Part shown: piece by piece, positions 50,879-64,000 of the stretch
How the letters are laid out: every line of letters starts with the position of its first letter
How positions within the stretch are numbered: position 1 is the stretch's first letter
Origin: Schlegelella aquatica
GTDB taxonomy: Bacteria > Pseudomonadota > Gammaproteobacteria > Burkholderiales > Burkholderiaceae_C
Direction: 5' to 3'
NCBI RefSeq assembly: GCF_026013905.1
Contig: NZ_CP110257.1
Coordinates: forward strand, 2,063,501-2,127,500
DNA length: 64,000 nt
Notes under the pieces: generated by a model
Databases searched by the model: none
What the model saw: the letters and a program-made list of their open reading frames with translations, nothing else
Told to the model about the DNA's origin: nothing
Made by a program: the position numbers and the translations under genes

Positions 50879-51445
50879 TTGGCCACCGAACAAGAACTGT
50901 CGGACTTCCTCAAGAGTGCCGACAAGCGCGCTTTCAAGCGGACGCTGTACGCCGTGCGCGACACGGACGCCGCCCTGGACATCGTCCAGGATTCCATGAT
51001 CCGCCTGGCCGAGAAGTACGGCGATCGGCCCGCGGCGGAACTCCCATTGCTGTTCCAGCGAATTCTTGCCAACGCGATCACGGATTGGTTTCGCCGGCAG
51101 AAGGTGCGCGACGCCGTCGTGCAGAACTTCTCGTCGTTCGAGGGTTCAGACGCCACGGTGGAGTTCGACCTCCTCGAGACGCTGGAATCGCTCGATGCCC
51201 GCCTGGGCTCCGAAAGCGCACTGGACTCCGTCGCCCGCGCCCAGGTCCTGCGCGCCATCGAGGAGGAGGTCGAGAACCTGCCGCCCCGTCAACGCGAGGC
51301 CTTTCTGATGCGTTACTGGGAGGAACTGGATGTAGCCGAGACGGCAGCTGCCATGGGTTGCTCGGAGGGCAGCGTCAAGACGCATTGCTCTCGAGCGGTC
51401 CACGCGCTGGCTCGTGCACTGAAGGCCAAGGGAATCGCACCATGA
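50879..51445 (+). CDS. RNA polymerase sigma factor, ECF-like, TTG start
   Basis: A 188-residue sigma-70-family factor with region 2 (about 25-95: DAALDIVQDSMIRLAEKYGD and FRRQKVRDAVVQNF) and region 4 (about 122-175: LPPRQREAFLMRYWEELDVAETAAAMGCSEGSVKTH). The spacing is that of an ECF factor. The frame has a stop at 50852-50854 and no ATG or GTG before region 2, so the TTG at 50879 is the only start that keeps the N-terminus LATEQELSDFLK. It overlaps the next gene by ATGA. The family (with DUF3619, DUF3106 and RDD genes) recurs in Burkholderiales as I recall; signal and regulon are unknown. Confidence 0.85.
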   Translation: MATEQELSDFLKSADKRAFKRTLYAVRDTDAALDIVQDSMIRLAEKYGDRPAAELPLLFQRILANAITDWFRRQKVRDAVVQNFSSFEGSDATVEFDLLETLESLDARLGSESALDSVARAQVLRAIEEEVENLPPRQREAFLMRYWEELDVAETAAAMGCSEGSVKTHCSRAVHALARALKAKGIAP

Positions 51446-51885
51446 CGGACAACGACGCCGCTACCTCTGCCATCACGGACCTGGACGTGCTCGAAGCCCG
51501 CCTGGGGTTGCGGGTGGCCGCAGCGTTGTCCGCCCAGGCCGAGGACCTGCCCGCCGATGTGTCAGCCCGGCTGCGCTTCGCACGTGAGCAGGCACTCACG
51601 CGCCGCAAGCCCGAGCCGGTCGCGGCCGTCGAGCCGGTCGCCGTTCCGGTCGGTCCGGCACTCGGCCTCGGGGACGGGCGCCCGCCCCTGTGGTGGCGCT
51701 GGGCCGGCTCGCTCGTGCCGGTGGCGCTCTTGCTCGCCGGGCTGTTCCTGATCCAGGAGCGGCACTTCGAGCGGCAAGTCGAGGAGGCGGCCGACATCGA
51801 CGCGGCCTTGCTCGCCGACGACCTGCCTCCCGCCGCCTACGCCGATCCCGGGTTCCGAGAGTTCCTGAAGGCACCGCTGGAATGA
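51442..51885 (+). CDS. DUF3619 membrane protein, anti-sigma candidate
   Basis: A 147-residue protein with one membrane helix (about 75-95, LWWRWAGSLVPVALLLAGLFLI) between a cytoplasmic N-terminal part and a short C-terminal periplasmic tail. The topology and its overlap with the sigma gene (ATGA) are as in membrane anti-sigma factors, but no ZAS/HxxxCxxC zinc motif is visible. An anti-sigma role is inference. Confidence 0.75.
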   Translation: MTDNDAATSAITDLDVLEARLGLRVAAALSAQAEDLPADVSARLRFAREQALTRRKPEPVAAVEPVAVPVGPALGLGDGRPPLWWRWAGSLVPVALLLAGLFLIQERHFERQVEEAADIDAALLADDLPPAAYADPGFREFLKAPLE

Positions 51886-52736
51886 GCGCCTGCCTGCATC
51901 GCCGCCTGATTGCCGGGGTCCGCGCCGGCGCGTGCGCGTTCGTGCTGGCGGGTGCGGCCGCGTGGCCCCAGTGGGCCGCCGGTCAGAGCCCCAGCTCGAC
52001 GACCGCGCCCTCCGCCGCGAGCCCGTCGCGCGAGGGGCCCTCCTGGAAACAGCTCTCCCCGGCGCAGCAGGCCGTCCTGCGGCCATTGGAGCGCGACTGG
52101 CCCTCGATCGACGCGGCCCGCAAGCGCAAGTGGCTGGAGATCGCGGCTCGCTATCCCAGCATGAGCGCCGACGAGCAGCAGCGTCTGCAAGCGCGCATGG
52201 CCGAATGGGCCCGCATGTCCACCGAAGAGCGGCGCAATGCCCGGCTCAATTTCCGGGAGGTGCGCGAGTTGAGTGCCGATGAACGCCGCGACCGCTGGGA
52301 GGCCTATCAGTCGCTGAGCGAAGAAGAACGTCAACGTCTGGCGGCCCGCGCTCAGCAGGCGACGAAGAAGCCCACACCGCGCGACGCGAACCCGGGCGGC
52401 AAGGCGCCCGCCTCCACGGCCGGCTCGGCCGCCGGGCCTCGGCCGGGCTCCACACCCAAGAACGCCTCCGGCAACGTGGCAAAATCCAACATCGTGCCGA
52501 TCCCCGCAACTGGCACGCCACCCAAGCCGGTGGCACCTGTGCTCGTCAAAGGCGGCCCTGGCGCGACGACGACCTTCATCACGAAGAAGCCGACGCCGCC
52601 GTGGCACCAGCAGCCGGGTCTGCCCAAGATTGCCGCCACCCCCGAGTTCGTGGATCCCCACACGCTGCTGCCGCGGGTAGGTCCCCAAGGCGTGGCGGCT
52701 GTGCCTGCTCCCTCCGACGACGCTGCTGCCCGATGA
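51882..52736 (+). CDS. DUF3106 exported protein
   Basis: A 284-residue protein with an N-terminal signal peptide (hydrophobic about 12-33, AWPQWAAGQ). The mature N-terminal half (about 55-155) is DUF3106: repeated short helices with the recurring pattern W/R-x-x-L-S/M-x-x-E-R/Q, such as WKQLSPAQQAVLRPLERDWPSID, MSADEQQRLQARM, MSTEERRNARLNF and LSEEERQRLAARA. It resembles periplasmic metal or stress sensors of the CpxP/ZraP kind, only by pattern. The C-terminal half is low-complexity, Pro/Thr/Ala-rich. It overlaps its neighbours by ATGA at both ends. Confidence 0.75.
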   Translation: MSACLHRRLIAGVRAGACAFVLAGAAAWPQWAAGQSPSSTTAPSAASPSREGPSWKQLSPAQQAVLRPLERDWPSIDAARKRKWLEIAARYPSMSADEQQRLQARMAEWARMSTEERRNARLNFREVRELSADERRDRWEAYQSLSEEERQRLAARAQQATKKPTPRDANPGGKAPASTAGSAAGPRPGSTPKNASGNVAKSNIVPIPATGTPPKPVAPVLVKGGPGATTTFITKKPTPPWHQQPGLPKIAATPEFVDPHTLLPRVGPQGVAAVPAPSDDAAAR

Positions 52737-53278
52737 CTTCCGCTGCCGAACTGCCGGCCCGCGCGCCCAGCCTGCGGCGCCGCCTGGCGTGCTTCCTCTA
52801 TGAGGGCGTGCTGCTGTTCGGTGTGGTGATGATCTCTGCCTATTTGTTCTCCAGCCTGACGCAGCAGCGCCACGCCCTGCAGGCCCGGCATGAGTTGCAG
52901 TTCTTCATGTTCGTGGTGCTGGGCATCTACTTCGTCTGGTTCTGGTCGCGTGGCGGCCAGACACTGGCGATGAAGACCTGGCACATCCGTGTGCGGCGGA
53001 CCGGCGGCGGGGCATTGACGCAGGCGCGCGCTTTCGCGCGATTCGCGCTGTCGTGGGTGTGGTTCGTCCCTCCGCTCGCACTGCTTTGGGCGCTGCGCCC
53101 CGTCAGCGGCTCCATGGTGTTCGTCGTCACGGCCGGATGGGTGTTGCTCTACGCGCTGAGCTCCTGGCTGCATCCTCGCCGCCAGTACTGGCATGACGCG
53201 CTTTGCGGCACCGAGCTGGTCGACAGCAAGCCGCAACCGCAGCCGCCTGCACGGCGCTCCGCACCTTCTCGTGCCTGA
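52733..53278 (+). CDS. RDD-family inner membrane protein
   Basis: A 181-residue membrane protein with about three to four helices. The first segment LRRRLACFLYEGVLLFGVVMI and the later WSRGGQTLAMKTWHIRVRR and RQYWHDALCGTELVD follow the RDD domain plan (Arg then Asp-like positions in the helices). Function unknown; it ends the four-gene coupled group with the sigma factor. Confidence 0.8.
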   Translation: MTSAAELPARAPSLRRRLACFLYEGVLLFGVVMISAYLFSSLTQQRHALQARHELQFFMFVVLGIYFVWFWSRGGQTLAMKTWHIRVRRTGGGALTQARAFARFALSWVWFVPPLALLWALRPVSGSMVFVVTAGWVLLYALSSWLHPRRQYWHDALCGTELVDSKPQPQPPARRSAPSRA

Positions 53279-53303
53279 GTGGCCCCCGCCCCTGCGAACG
53301 TCC

Positions 53304-53711
53304 ATGCTCGCCGACTCCTCCTCTTCGCTCGCCCACGGGCACAAGGGCCGCACCGGCCTGGTGCGCATCCTCTTCGCCACCCGGCACTCGCTGGCCGGTT
53401 TGCGCGCCGCCTACACGGGGGAGAACGCCTTTCGCCAGGAGATCTGGGCGGCCTCGGTGATGCTGCCACTCGCGCTATGGCTCGGTCAGGGCTGGGTCGA
53501 GAAGGCGCTGCTGATGGGCGCCGTCCTCTTGGTGCTGATCGTCGAGTTGCTGAACTCGGCCATCGAGGCCACGGTGGACCGCGTGTCCATGGAGTTGCAC
53601 GAGCTCTCCAAGCGCGCGAAGGACCTGGCCAGCGCGGCCGTCTTCCTCAGCTTGGTCTTGTGTGGCGGCGTCTGGTTGGCGGCACTCTGGCATCGCTTTG
53701 TGCCGGGCTGA
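53304..53711 (+). CDS. dgkA: Diacylglycerol kinase
   Basis: Small trimeric integral-membrane kinase that turns diacylglycerol into phosphatidic acid. The 135 residues include the conserved GLRAAYTGENAFRQEI near 32-47 and the catalytic ELLNSAIEATVDRVS near 79-93, with three helices. It follows the RDD gene by 25 bp. Confidence 0.93.
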   Translation: MLADSSSSLAHGHKGRTGLVRILFATRHSLAGLRAAYTGENAFRQEIWAASVMLPLALWLGQGWVEKALLMGAVLLVLIVELLNSAIEATVDRVSMELHELSKRAKDLASAAVFLSLVLCGGVWLAALWHRFVPG

Positions 53712-53793
53712 GCCCCCCTGCAGCCTGGCGGACCGTCTCACGCCCTCCTGCGGACGCCCCCAAAGGCCGGGGCGATCATGCGATCATGCTCGC

Positions 53794-54381
53794 ATGACGA
53801 CTGCATTTTCGGTATGCGTGTACTGCGGTTCGCGTCCAGGCGCCTCCCCGGCCTTCACAGAGTCGGCCCGCGAGACCGGGCGACTCATCGGTGAGCGCGG
53901 CTGGCGCCTCGTCTACGGAGGCGGTCGTGCGGGCCTCATGGGCACCGTGGCAGACGCCGTGCTCGAAGCCGGCGGCACGGCAGTCGGTGTGATCCCCCGG
54001 TCACTGGTCGACAAGGAGATGGCACATCGCCGTCTGACCGAGCTGCACATCGTCGAGACGATGCATGAGCGCAAGCAGATGATGGCGGAACGGGCGGACG
54101 TGTTCGTCGCGCTGCCAGGCGGCATCGGCACGTTCGAGGAGCTCTTCGAAGTGTGGACGTGGCGGCAGTTGGGCTACCACGACAAGCCGGTCGGCCTGCT
54201 CAACGCCGCAGGCTACTACGACGGCCTGCTGGCCTTCATACGGCACACCGAGCAGCAAGGCTTCGTGCAGCCCGCGCAGGCCGCGCTCGTGCAGGTGGAG
54301 GCACGCCCCGCGGCACTGCTCGACCGCCTGGAAGCGCTGGCCCGCACGGCCACCGCGCCGGACGACTACCAGCGCATCTGA
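53794..54381 (+). CDS. LOG-family protein (TIGR00730, nucleotide phosphoribohydrolase-like)
   Basis: A 195-residue Rossmann-fold protein with the LOG signatures VCVYCGSRPGASP at 7-19, GWRLVYGGGRAGLMGTVADAV near 36-56, and the nucleotide-binding PGGIGTFEELFEVWTW near 109-124 preceded by MHERKQMM. LOG proteins release free base from nucleoside monophosphates (cytokinin-activating in plants); the bacterial role may be nucleotide scavenging. Convergent with glnB. Confidence 0.9.
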   Translation: MTTAFSVCVYCGSRPGASPAFTESARETGRLIGERGWRLVYGGGRAGLMGTVADAVLEAGGTAVGVIPRSLVDKEMAHRRLTELHIVETMHERKQMMAERADVFVALPGGIGTFEELFEVWTWRQLGYHDKPVGLLNAAGYYDGLLAFIRHTEQQGFVQPAQAALVQVEARPAALLDRLEALARTATAPDDYQRI

Positions 54382-54436
54382 GGCGGCCGACCCTCGCGGG
54401 GAGTGGATGATGGACCGGCCGCCTCGGTCTGCGCGG

Positions 54437-56514
<2,078 letters not shown>

Positions 56515-56540
56515 CGGAAGCGGATTCCTCGAGTGGGCAG

Positions 56541-57707
56541 ATGAGTTCGAACGATTATGTCATTCGCATCCACGAGGGCTGGGAGGCGGTGGATCCTGCG
56601 CGCTGGGATGCGTTGCTGGACGCTTCCGAAGCCGCCACGCCCTTCGTGCGGCACGCGTTCCTCGCCTGCCTCGAGCGCTCGGGCAGTGCCTGCGCCCGCA
56701 CCGGTTGGCGCGCCTGCCCGATCACCGTCTGGCAGCGCGGTGAGCTCGTGGCGGCCTGCCCCGTCTACGAGAAGACCCATTCCTTCGGAGAGTACGTGTT
56801 CGACTGGGCGTGGGCCGATGCGTACGAACGCCACGGCCTGCCCTACTACCCCAAACTCCTCGTGGGGGTCCCCTTCACGCCGGTAGCAGGCGCGCGATTG
56901 CTCGCGCGCGGCGCCTCGGCCCGCCAGGCTCTGTTACAGGCCCTGACCTCGCAGGCCCAGCGCGATCAGCGCTCGTCCGTGCACCTGCTCTTTGGCTCTC
57001 CGGCAGACATCGAGGCAGCCCGGCAGATGGGTTGGCTCTTGCGCTGCGGCGTCCAGTTCCATTGGCACAACGAGCGCGCCTACGCCGACTTCAACGACTT
57101 CCTCGGTCACCTTCAGCGTGACAAGCGCAAGAAGATCCTGCAAGAGCGGCGCCGGGTGCGCGAGGCGGGGGTGATCCTGGAGGCCCTGGTCGGCCCCGAG
57201 ATCGCGAAGGAGGATTGGGACTTCTTCCATCGCTGCTACGTCCAGACCTATCGGGCCCATCGATCGACGCCTTACCTGAACCGGGCCTTTTTCGAGCAGG
57301 TGGCCACGGCACTGCCTCAGCAGTGGCTGATGTTCGTCGCGCGCCAGGGTCGCCAGCGCGTCGCGGCGTCGCTGCTCGCCCTCGATCCCGCCGAGCGCGT
57401 GGCCTATGGCCGCTACTGGGGAGCACTCTCCCACGTCGACTGCCTGCACTTCGAGGCCTGCTACTACGCGCCCCTGGAATGGTGCATCGCGCAGGGCTTT
57501 CGGCGCTTCGAGGGCGGTGCCCAAGGCGAGCACAAGCTCGCCCGCGGGCTCCAGCCGGTGCGCACCTACTCCGCGCATTGGCTGGGCCACCCCGCCTTCC
57601 GCGACCCCATCGCCCGATACCTGGAACGCGAAGCGGCCGGCATCGACGCCTACCTGAAGGAGCTCGAGGCGCACTCGCCGCTGAAGCCCGTCCGCACGGG
57701 TGCGTGA
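56541..57707 (+). CDS. GNAT/FemAB-like protein (DUF482, peptidogalycan-type)
   Basis: A 388-residue soluble protein with the acyl-transferase fold of the DUF482 family. N-terminal WDALLDASEAATPFVRHAFLACLERSGSAC, central FDWAWADAYERHGLPYYPKLLVGVPFTPVAGARLL (about 89-125), and KRKKILQERRRVREAGV plus GRYWGALSHVDCLHFEACYYAPLEWCI in the C-terminal half. The last part is the acetyl-CoA-binding-like core. Often called peptidogalycan biosynthesis protein; the true substrate is unknown. Confidence 0.85.
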   Translation: MSSNDYVIRIHEGWEAVDPARWDALLDASEAATPFVRHAFLACLERSGSACARTGWRACPITVWQRGELVAACPVYEKTHSFGEYVFDWAWADAYERHGLPYYPKLLVGVPFTPVAGARLLARGASARQALLQALTSQAQRDQRSSVHLLFGSPADIEAARQMGWLLRCGVQFHWHNERAYADFNDFLGHLQRDKRKKILQERRRVREAGVILEALVGPEIAKEDWDFFHRCYVQTYRAHRSTPYLNRAFFEQVATALPQQWLMFVARQGRQRVAASLLALDPAERVAYGRYWGALSHVDCLHFEACYYAPLEWCIAQGFRRFEGGAQGEHKLARGLQPVRTYSAHWLGHPAFRDPIARYLEREAAGIDAYLKELEAHSPLKPVRTGA

Positions 57708-57765
57708 GGCGTGCCTGGCCCCCGGCAGGTCCAGCCCGGCGCCGCGCCTGCAGGGTGCCTCCAGA

Positions 57766-60504
57766 TCAATCCTTGAAGTCGCCAGCCACGCCCACCACGA
57801 ATTGCTCCGGGCGCAGATGGCGCCTCAGCGCGGCATTCACCTCCTCGAGCGTCAGCCGGGACAGCGCCTCGTCCACCTGCTCGGAAACGAGGAAGGTGCG
57901 CCCGAAATAGAGGTTTTCTGCCAACGCCGATGCCAAGTTGGCGTCTTGAGCACGGGACAGCCGCCGGAAAGAGAGATACCCGCGGCGCCCCCGCTCCAGC
58001 TCCTCCGGCCGGAAGCCCTCCTTCAGTACTCGATCGATCTCTTCGCGGATCGCCGCCTCCACCTTGGCGCGGTTCTGCGGCGCGAAAATCGCCCGCACCG
58101 ACCACGCGGAATTGGGCTGCCAAGGGTTCCACTGGATCGAGGAGCGCACGTCATACGACAGACCCTCGGCCTCGCGCACCCGGGCCCAGAGCCGCGAATC
58201 GCCTCCCAGACCGAGCAGGTAGTTCGCGAGCAGCAGCGCCGGATAATCGCGGTCGAGCTCCTTCACGCGCCAAGGCTGGCTGATGCGCAGCACGGCATTC
58301 TGCTTGTCCGGAGTCACGAGCCGCAGCTGCCCGGGCGGGACTTCCTGGTAGGGCCGTTCGATGCGCTCGTAAGGCGACGCGCTGCGCCAACCGTCGAAGG
58401 CGCGGGCCAGCGCTTGGCGCACCTCGTCGACGGACAGATCCCCCACCGCCGAGAACTGGGCTTGCGAAGCGCCATAGAAACGGCGGTGGAAGTCCCGCAC
58501 CTCCTCGAGCGTGATGCGCTGCAACGCCGCGCGCCGTTCATCGAAGCTCAGCACGCGTCTCACGTCGCCCGCAGGGTAGGGGTTCAGGCGTCTCGCGATC
58601 TCGTTGTCCAGCATCGCCCCAGGTTCCTTGCTCGCCGCCTCGATCCCGGCGAGTTGTTGCCGGCGCACCTCCTCGAATGCTTCTGGCGAGAGGGCCGGCT
58701 CCCGCAACATCTCGCCCACCAGCGCGATCACCTGGGGCAACTCCCCCCGGCGGCTGGTGATCCAGGCCGTCACTCCGCGCTCGTCCCCGCTGAACTGCAC
58801 CTGGCTGCGCAAACGGTCGAGTTCGTCGTGAAGCGCTTGGCGGGACATCCGCTGTGTCCCCTTGTCCAGCAACTCCGCCAGCAGCTCGCCCGTCACCTCG
58901 TGCCCCCTCAAGGTCTCCAGCGTGCCGAAGCGCAGATCCAACCGCGCGGTCACCACACCCCCACGCGTGGACTTGGGCAGCAACGCCGCCTGCAGGCCGA
59001 CCGGAAACGTGAACCGCAGGGTTCGGGCCTCGATGTTGCGAGGAGTGGCGTCGAAGGGCTCGGCCTCCTTCACGTCCGGATCGCCGCGGTAACCCCGCAA
59101 GACCGAGGCCAGGTCCACGCGCTCGGGCGCCGGTGCGCGAACCGGCGATGCCGTAGGCACGTAGAGGGCCAGCGTCCTGTTGGACGCCAGCAATCGCTGC
59201 TCGGCGACGCGTTGCACATCCGAGGCGCTGATCTGACGGACGCGGTCTCGCATCAGGAAGAAGAGCCGCCAGTCGCCCGCCGCGATCGCCTCCGACAGGG
59301 CCACCCCCACCCGTTCAGGGTCCGAGAACTCCAGATCCCAGTCCTTGAGCCACTTGCGACGCGCCCGCTCCACCTCCTCCTCGGTCACTGGACGGCGCGC
59401 CAGGTTTTCCAGTTCGTCGAGGAGCGCCTCGCGCGCCTTCTCCAAGTCTTGTCCTGGCGCGAGTTGCACGCCATAAACCGCGAAGCCCGGGTCTGCGAGC
59501 GCCTGTGAGAACGCGAAGACGCCCGCTGCGAGCCCTGCTTCGACGAGCCGCTTGTGCAAGCGCCCCGAGGGCTCGTCGGCCATCACGAAATCGAGCAGCG
59601 AGACCGCTGCGAAATCCGGATGTGCAGCAGGGGGCATGTGGTACATCGCGTAGGCGAGCGGAACGCCCCCCACCCTGCGCACCGTCACCGAGCGCTCCCC
59701 ATCCTGCACCGGATCCAGCGTGTACAAGGTCGGCAGGCGGCGCTTCGGCCGGGGAATCGCGCCGAAAGCGTCGGCGATCCAGGCGAGCGTGCGTGGCGGG
59801 TCGAACTTGCCGGCAACGATGAGCGTCGCGTTGTCCGGCTGGTAGTAGGTCCGGTAGAAGCGCTGCAACCGCTCGATGTCCACGTTCTCGACATCACTGC
59901 GAGCCCCGATGGTGGACTTGCCGTAGTTGTGCCATTGGTACATCGTGGCCAGGCCCTTCTGGAGCAGCACCCGCCCAGGGTTGTTCTCGCCCATCTCCAT
60001 CTCGTTACGCACGACGGTCATCTCGCTCGCCAGATCCTTGGCCGAGATGAAGCTGTTGACCATCGCGTCGGCCTGCCACCGCAAGTACCACTCGAGGTTC
60101 TCGTCGTTGGCCGAGAAACTGGCGAAGTAGTTGGTCCGGTCCAGCCAGGTGGACCCATTGGCCCGCAATCCCCGGCGACCGAACTCCGCCCAGACGTTCG
60201 GATGCTTGGGCGATCCCTTGAAGAGCAGATGCTCCAGCAAGTGCGCCATGCCGGTCTCGCCATAGCTCTCGTGCCGCGAGCCCACGCGATAGGTCATGTT
60301 GACCGTGGTGGTGGGCTTCGAGGCGTCCGGGACCAGCAGCACCTGCAATCCGTTCGCGAGCCTGTACTCCCTGATCCCCTCCACCGCAGTGACCTCGGTC
60401 ACTCCTCGCGGAAGCGCGACCTGTCGCGCGTGCGCCGGCGCCCACGCCAGCGACCAGATCATCAGGAAAAGGGCCAATGCCGCGCGCATTCCCGCTTCTC
60501 GCAT
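57766..60504 (-). CDS. Periplasmic M16 (pitrilysin-like) metallopeptidase
   Basis: A 912-residue exported zinc peptidase. A signal peptide (about 1-27, hydrophobic LALFLMIWSLAWAPAHA) precedes an N-terminal M16 domain with the inverted zinc motif HxxEH at His88-Leu-Leu-Glu91-His92 and the third ligand Glu168 (76 residues further, as usual). A second, inactive M16 domain pair makes up the C-terminal half (about 480-900). The ATG at 60504 has a GAGGAAG ribosome-binding site; another in-frame ATG five codons later is possible. It degrades small peptides, perhaps in amino-acid salvage or signal-peptide turnover. Confidence 0.9.
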   Translation of the reverse strand: MREAGMRAALALFLMIWSLAWAPAHARQVALPRGVTEVTAVEGIREYRLANGLQVLLVPDASKPTTTVNMTYRVGSRHESYGETGMAHLLEHLLFKGSPKHPNVWAEFGRRGLRANGSTWLDRTNYFASFSANDENLEWYLRWQADAMVNSFISAKDLASEMTVVRNEMEMGENNPGRVLLQKGLATMYQWHNYGKSTIGARSDVENVDIERLQRFYRTYYQPDNATLIVAGKFDPPRTLAWIADAFGAIPRPKRRLPTLYTLDPVQDGERSVTVRRVGGVPLAYAMYHMPPAAHPDFAAVSLLDFVMADEPSGRLHKRLVEAGLAAGVFAFSQALADPGFAVYGVQLAPGQDLEKAREALLDELENLARRPVTEEEVERARRKWLKDWDLEFSDPERVGVALSEAIAAGDWRLFFLMRDRVRQISASDVQRVAEQRLLASNRTLALYVPTASPVRAPAPERVDLASVLRGYRGDPDVKEAEPFDATPRNIEARTLRFTFPVGLQAALLPKSTRGGVVTARLDLRFGTLETLRGHEVTGELLAELLDKGTQRMSRQALHDELDRLRSQVQFSGDERGVTAWITSRRGELPQVIALVGEMLREPALSPEAFEEVRRQQLAGIEAASKEPGAMLDNEIARRLNPYPAGDVRRVLSFDERRAALQRITLEEVRDFHRRFYGASQAQFSAVGDLSVDEVRQALARAFDGWRSASPYERIERPYQEVPPGQLRLVTPDKQNAVLRISQPWRVKELDRDYPALLLANYLLGLGGDSRLWARVREAEGLSYDVRSSIQWNPWQPNSAWSVRAIFAPQNRAKVEAAIREEIDRVLKEGFRPEELERGRRGYLSFRRLSRAQDANLASALAENLYFGRTFLVSEQVDEALSRLTLEEVNAALRRHLRPEQFVVGVAGDFKD

Positions 60505-60659
60505 GTCTTCCTCGGGGTGGATCGAATGTGGGGGTTCGCAGACACCGGACGCCGGCTCCCATGCAGAGCCCGCCACCGGTGGGTCACTCCACGTCCATTC
60601 TGGACGAGGTCACCCGGACGAGTATGACTTCGGAAGCCGCCGCTCGTTCCCCAAAGAAC

Positions 60660-60692
60660 AAACCCCCGCTGCAAGAGGTGCAGCGGGGGTTT
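60660..60692 (-). terminator. Terminator of the rRNA operon
   Basis: Minus strand: a 14-bp perfect stem (AAACCCCCGCTGCA with TGCAGCGGGGGTTT), 5-nt loop, followed by GTTCTTT. It lies 12 bp beyond the 5S 3' end. Confidence 0.9.
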
Positions 60693-60704
60693 GAGGGGTT
60701 AATA

Positions 60705-60819
60705 GCCTGACGATGTCCTACTTTCACACGGGAACCCGCACTATCATCGGCGCTGAGGCGTTTCACTGTCCTGTTCGGGATGGGAAGGAGTGGGACCACC
60801 TCGCTATGGTCATCAGGCA
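60705..60819 (-). rRNA. rrf: 5S ribosomal RNA
   Basis: About 115 nt on the minus strand, starting TGCCTGATGACCATAGCGAG and ending CATCGTCAGGC, with the conserved TCCCATCCCGAACAGG and CCGATGATAGTG segments. The ends are placed from the pairing of GCCTGATGA with TCGTCAGGC. Confidence 0.95.
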
Positions 60820-61030
60820 TAACTTGTCGCCGGCTCGAGCCTTGGGGGGCTGGGCCGACCAATTCGCAGAGTCGAGCAACGATCACGGACGATGTCGTGT
60901 CCGGGGATCGATCAGCAGAAGATGATTGCACCACCAGGCGAAGCACGGTGGGCTTCGCACGGCCAGAGCGTCGAACGCTCTTGGCGATACGGTCGGTTCT
61001 TGCGGTTCGCGCAGAACATCAAGGTTATAG

Positions 61031-63903
<2,873 letters not shown>

Positions 63904-63914
63904 CTATAACTTTG

Positions 63915-64000
63915 ACGTCTTCCGACGCCCGGTCAAGAACCGTTCGATCGATGGCTCGATCGATTGAGTATCGCGTTGTGCCGCACTTCACTCTCACGCG
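63915..64000 (-). other. 16S-23S spacer (partial)
   Basis: 86 bases of the internal transcribed spacer on the minus strand, past the processing stem. No tRNA is seen in it; the tRNAs and 16S usual in this operon would lie beyond the right edge. Confidence 0.8.

Noticed and set aside
54380..54425. 9-bp inverted repeat between the LOG gene and glnB as a terminator
   Set aside because: The loop is 28 nt and there is no T tract; it may work as a convergent terminator but the support is thin.

Overview
The window is 64 kb of GC-rich bacterial chromosome. It looks like a betaproteobacterium of the order Burkholderiales, probably the Rubrivivax/Leptothrix/Caldimonas side of the order. The reasons are the tctCBA-tctDE tricarboxylate transporter cluster, the grpE-dnaK-dnaJ, lon-clpX-clpP-tig and ilvB-ilvN-ilvC-pssA-leuA clusters, hpnCDE, the sigma factor/DUF3619/DUF3106/RDD group and the rRNA sequence. 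Genus is inference from recalled gene content; no search was run.

Layout. 1-9.7 kb: 3' part of a PAS-rich hybrid histidine kinase, ferrochelatase (hemH), a tripartite tricarboxylate transporter (tctCBA) with its divergent two-component system (tctDE), and the Hsp15-like S4 protein. 9.7-12 kb: a tandem 79-bp repeat and a two-gene DUF6502/DUF5666 unit. 12.2-16.9 kb: grpE-dnaK-dnaJ under a near-consensus sigma-32 promoter, with a PAP2 phosphatase overlapping the dnaJ stop. 16.9-23 kb: a 9-bp minisatellite, a radical SAM gene behind a LexA box, then a redox/beta-oxidation group (etfB, etfA, acyl-CoA dehydrogenase, NMO-like flavoprotein). 23-27 kb: murI, an MFS transporter, DUF808 and three tRNAs. 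27-33 kb: lon, clpX, clpP, tig and a tRNA-Leu, with sigma-32-like promoters. 33.5-41 kb: a two-gene RND efflux system behind a TetR-type palindrome, divergent from hpnCDE (squalene for hopanoids). 41-44 kb: a TIGR03790-type exported protein, an IclR regulator and a penicillin-binding endopeptidase. 44-50.6 kb: branched-chain amino acid synthesis and pssA. 50.9-60.5 kb: a sigma-factor module, dgkA, a LOG-family protein, glnB, nadE, a FemAB/GNAT-like protein and an M16 peptidase. 60.7-64 kb: 5S and 23S rRNA on the minus strand; the 16S would lie beyond the right edge.

Most of the window is housekeeping. The points that stand out are regulatory: a leucine attenuator in front of leuA whose 19-residue leader peptide has four consecutive Leu codons and is probably read from a leaderless mRNA; four CTGTCA boxes phased at 11/22/11 bp between tctC and tctD; a LexA site 13 bp before the radical SAM gene; two different palindromic operators before etfBA; and an ECF-like sigma gene with a TTG start, translationally coupled to three membrane or exported proteins of unknown role. 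I see no CRISPR array, insertion sequence or prophage.
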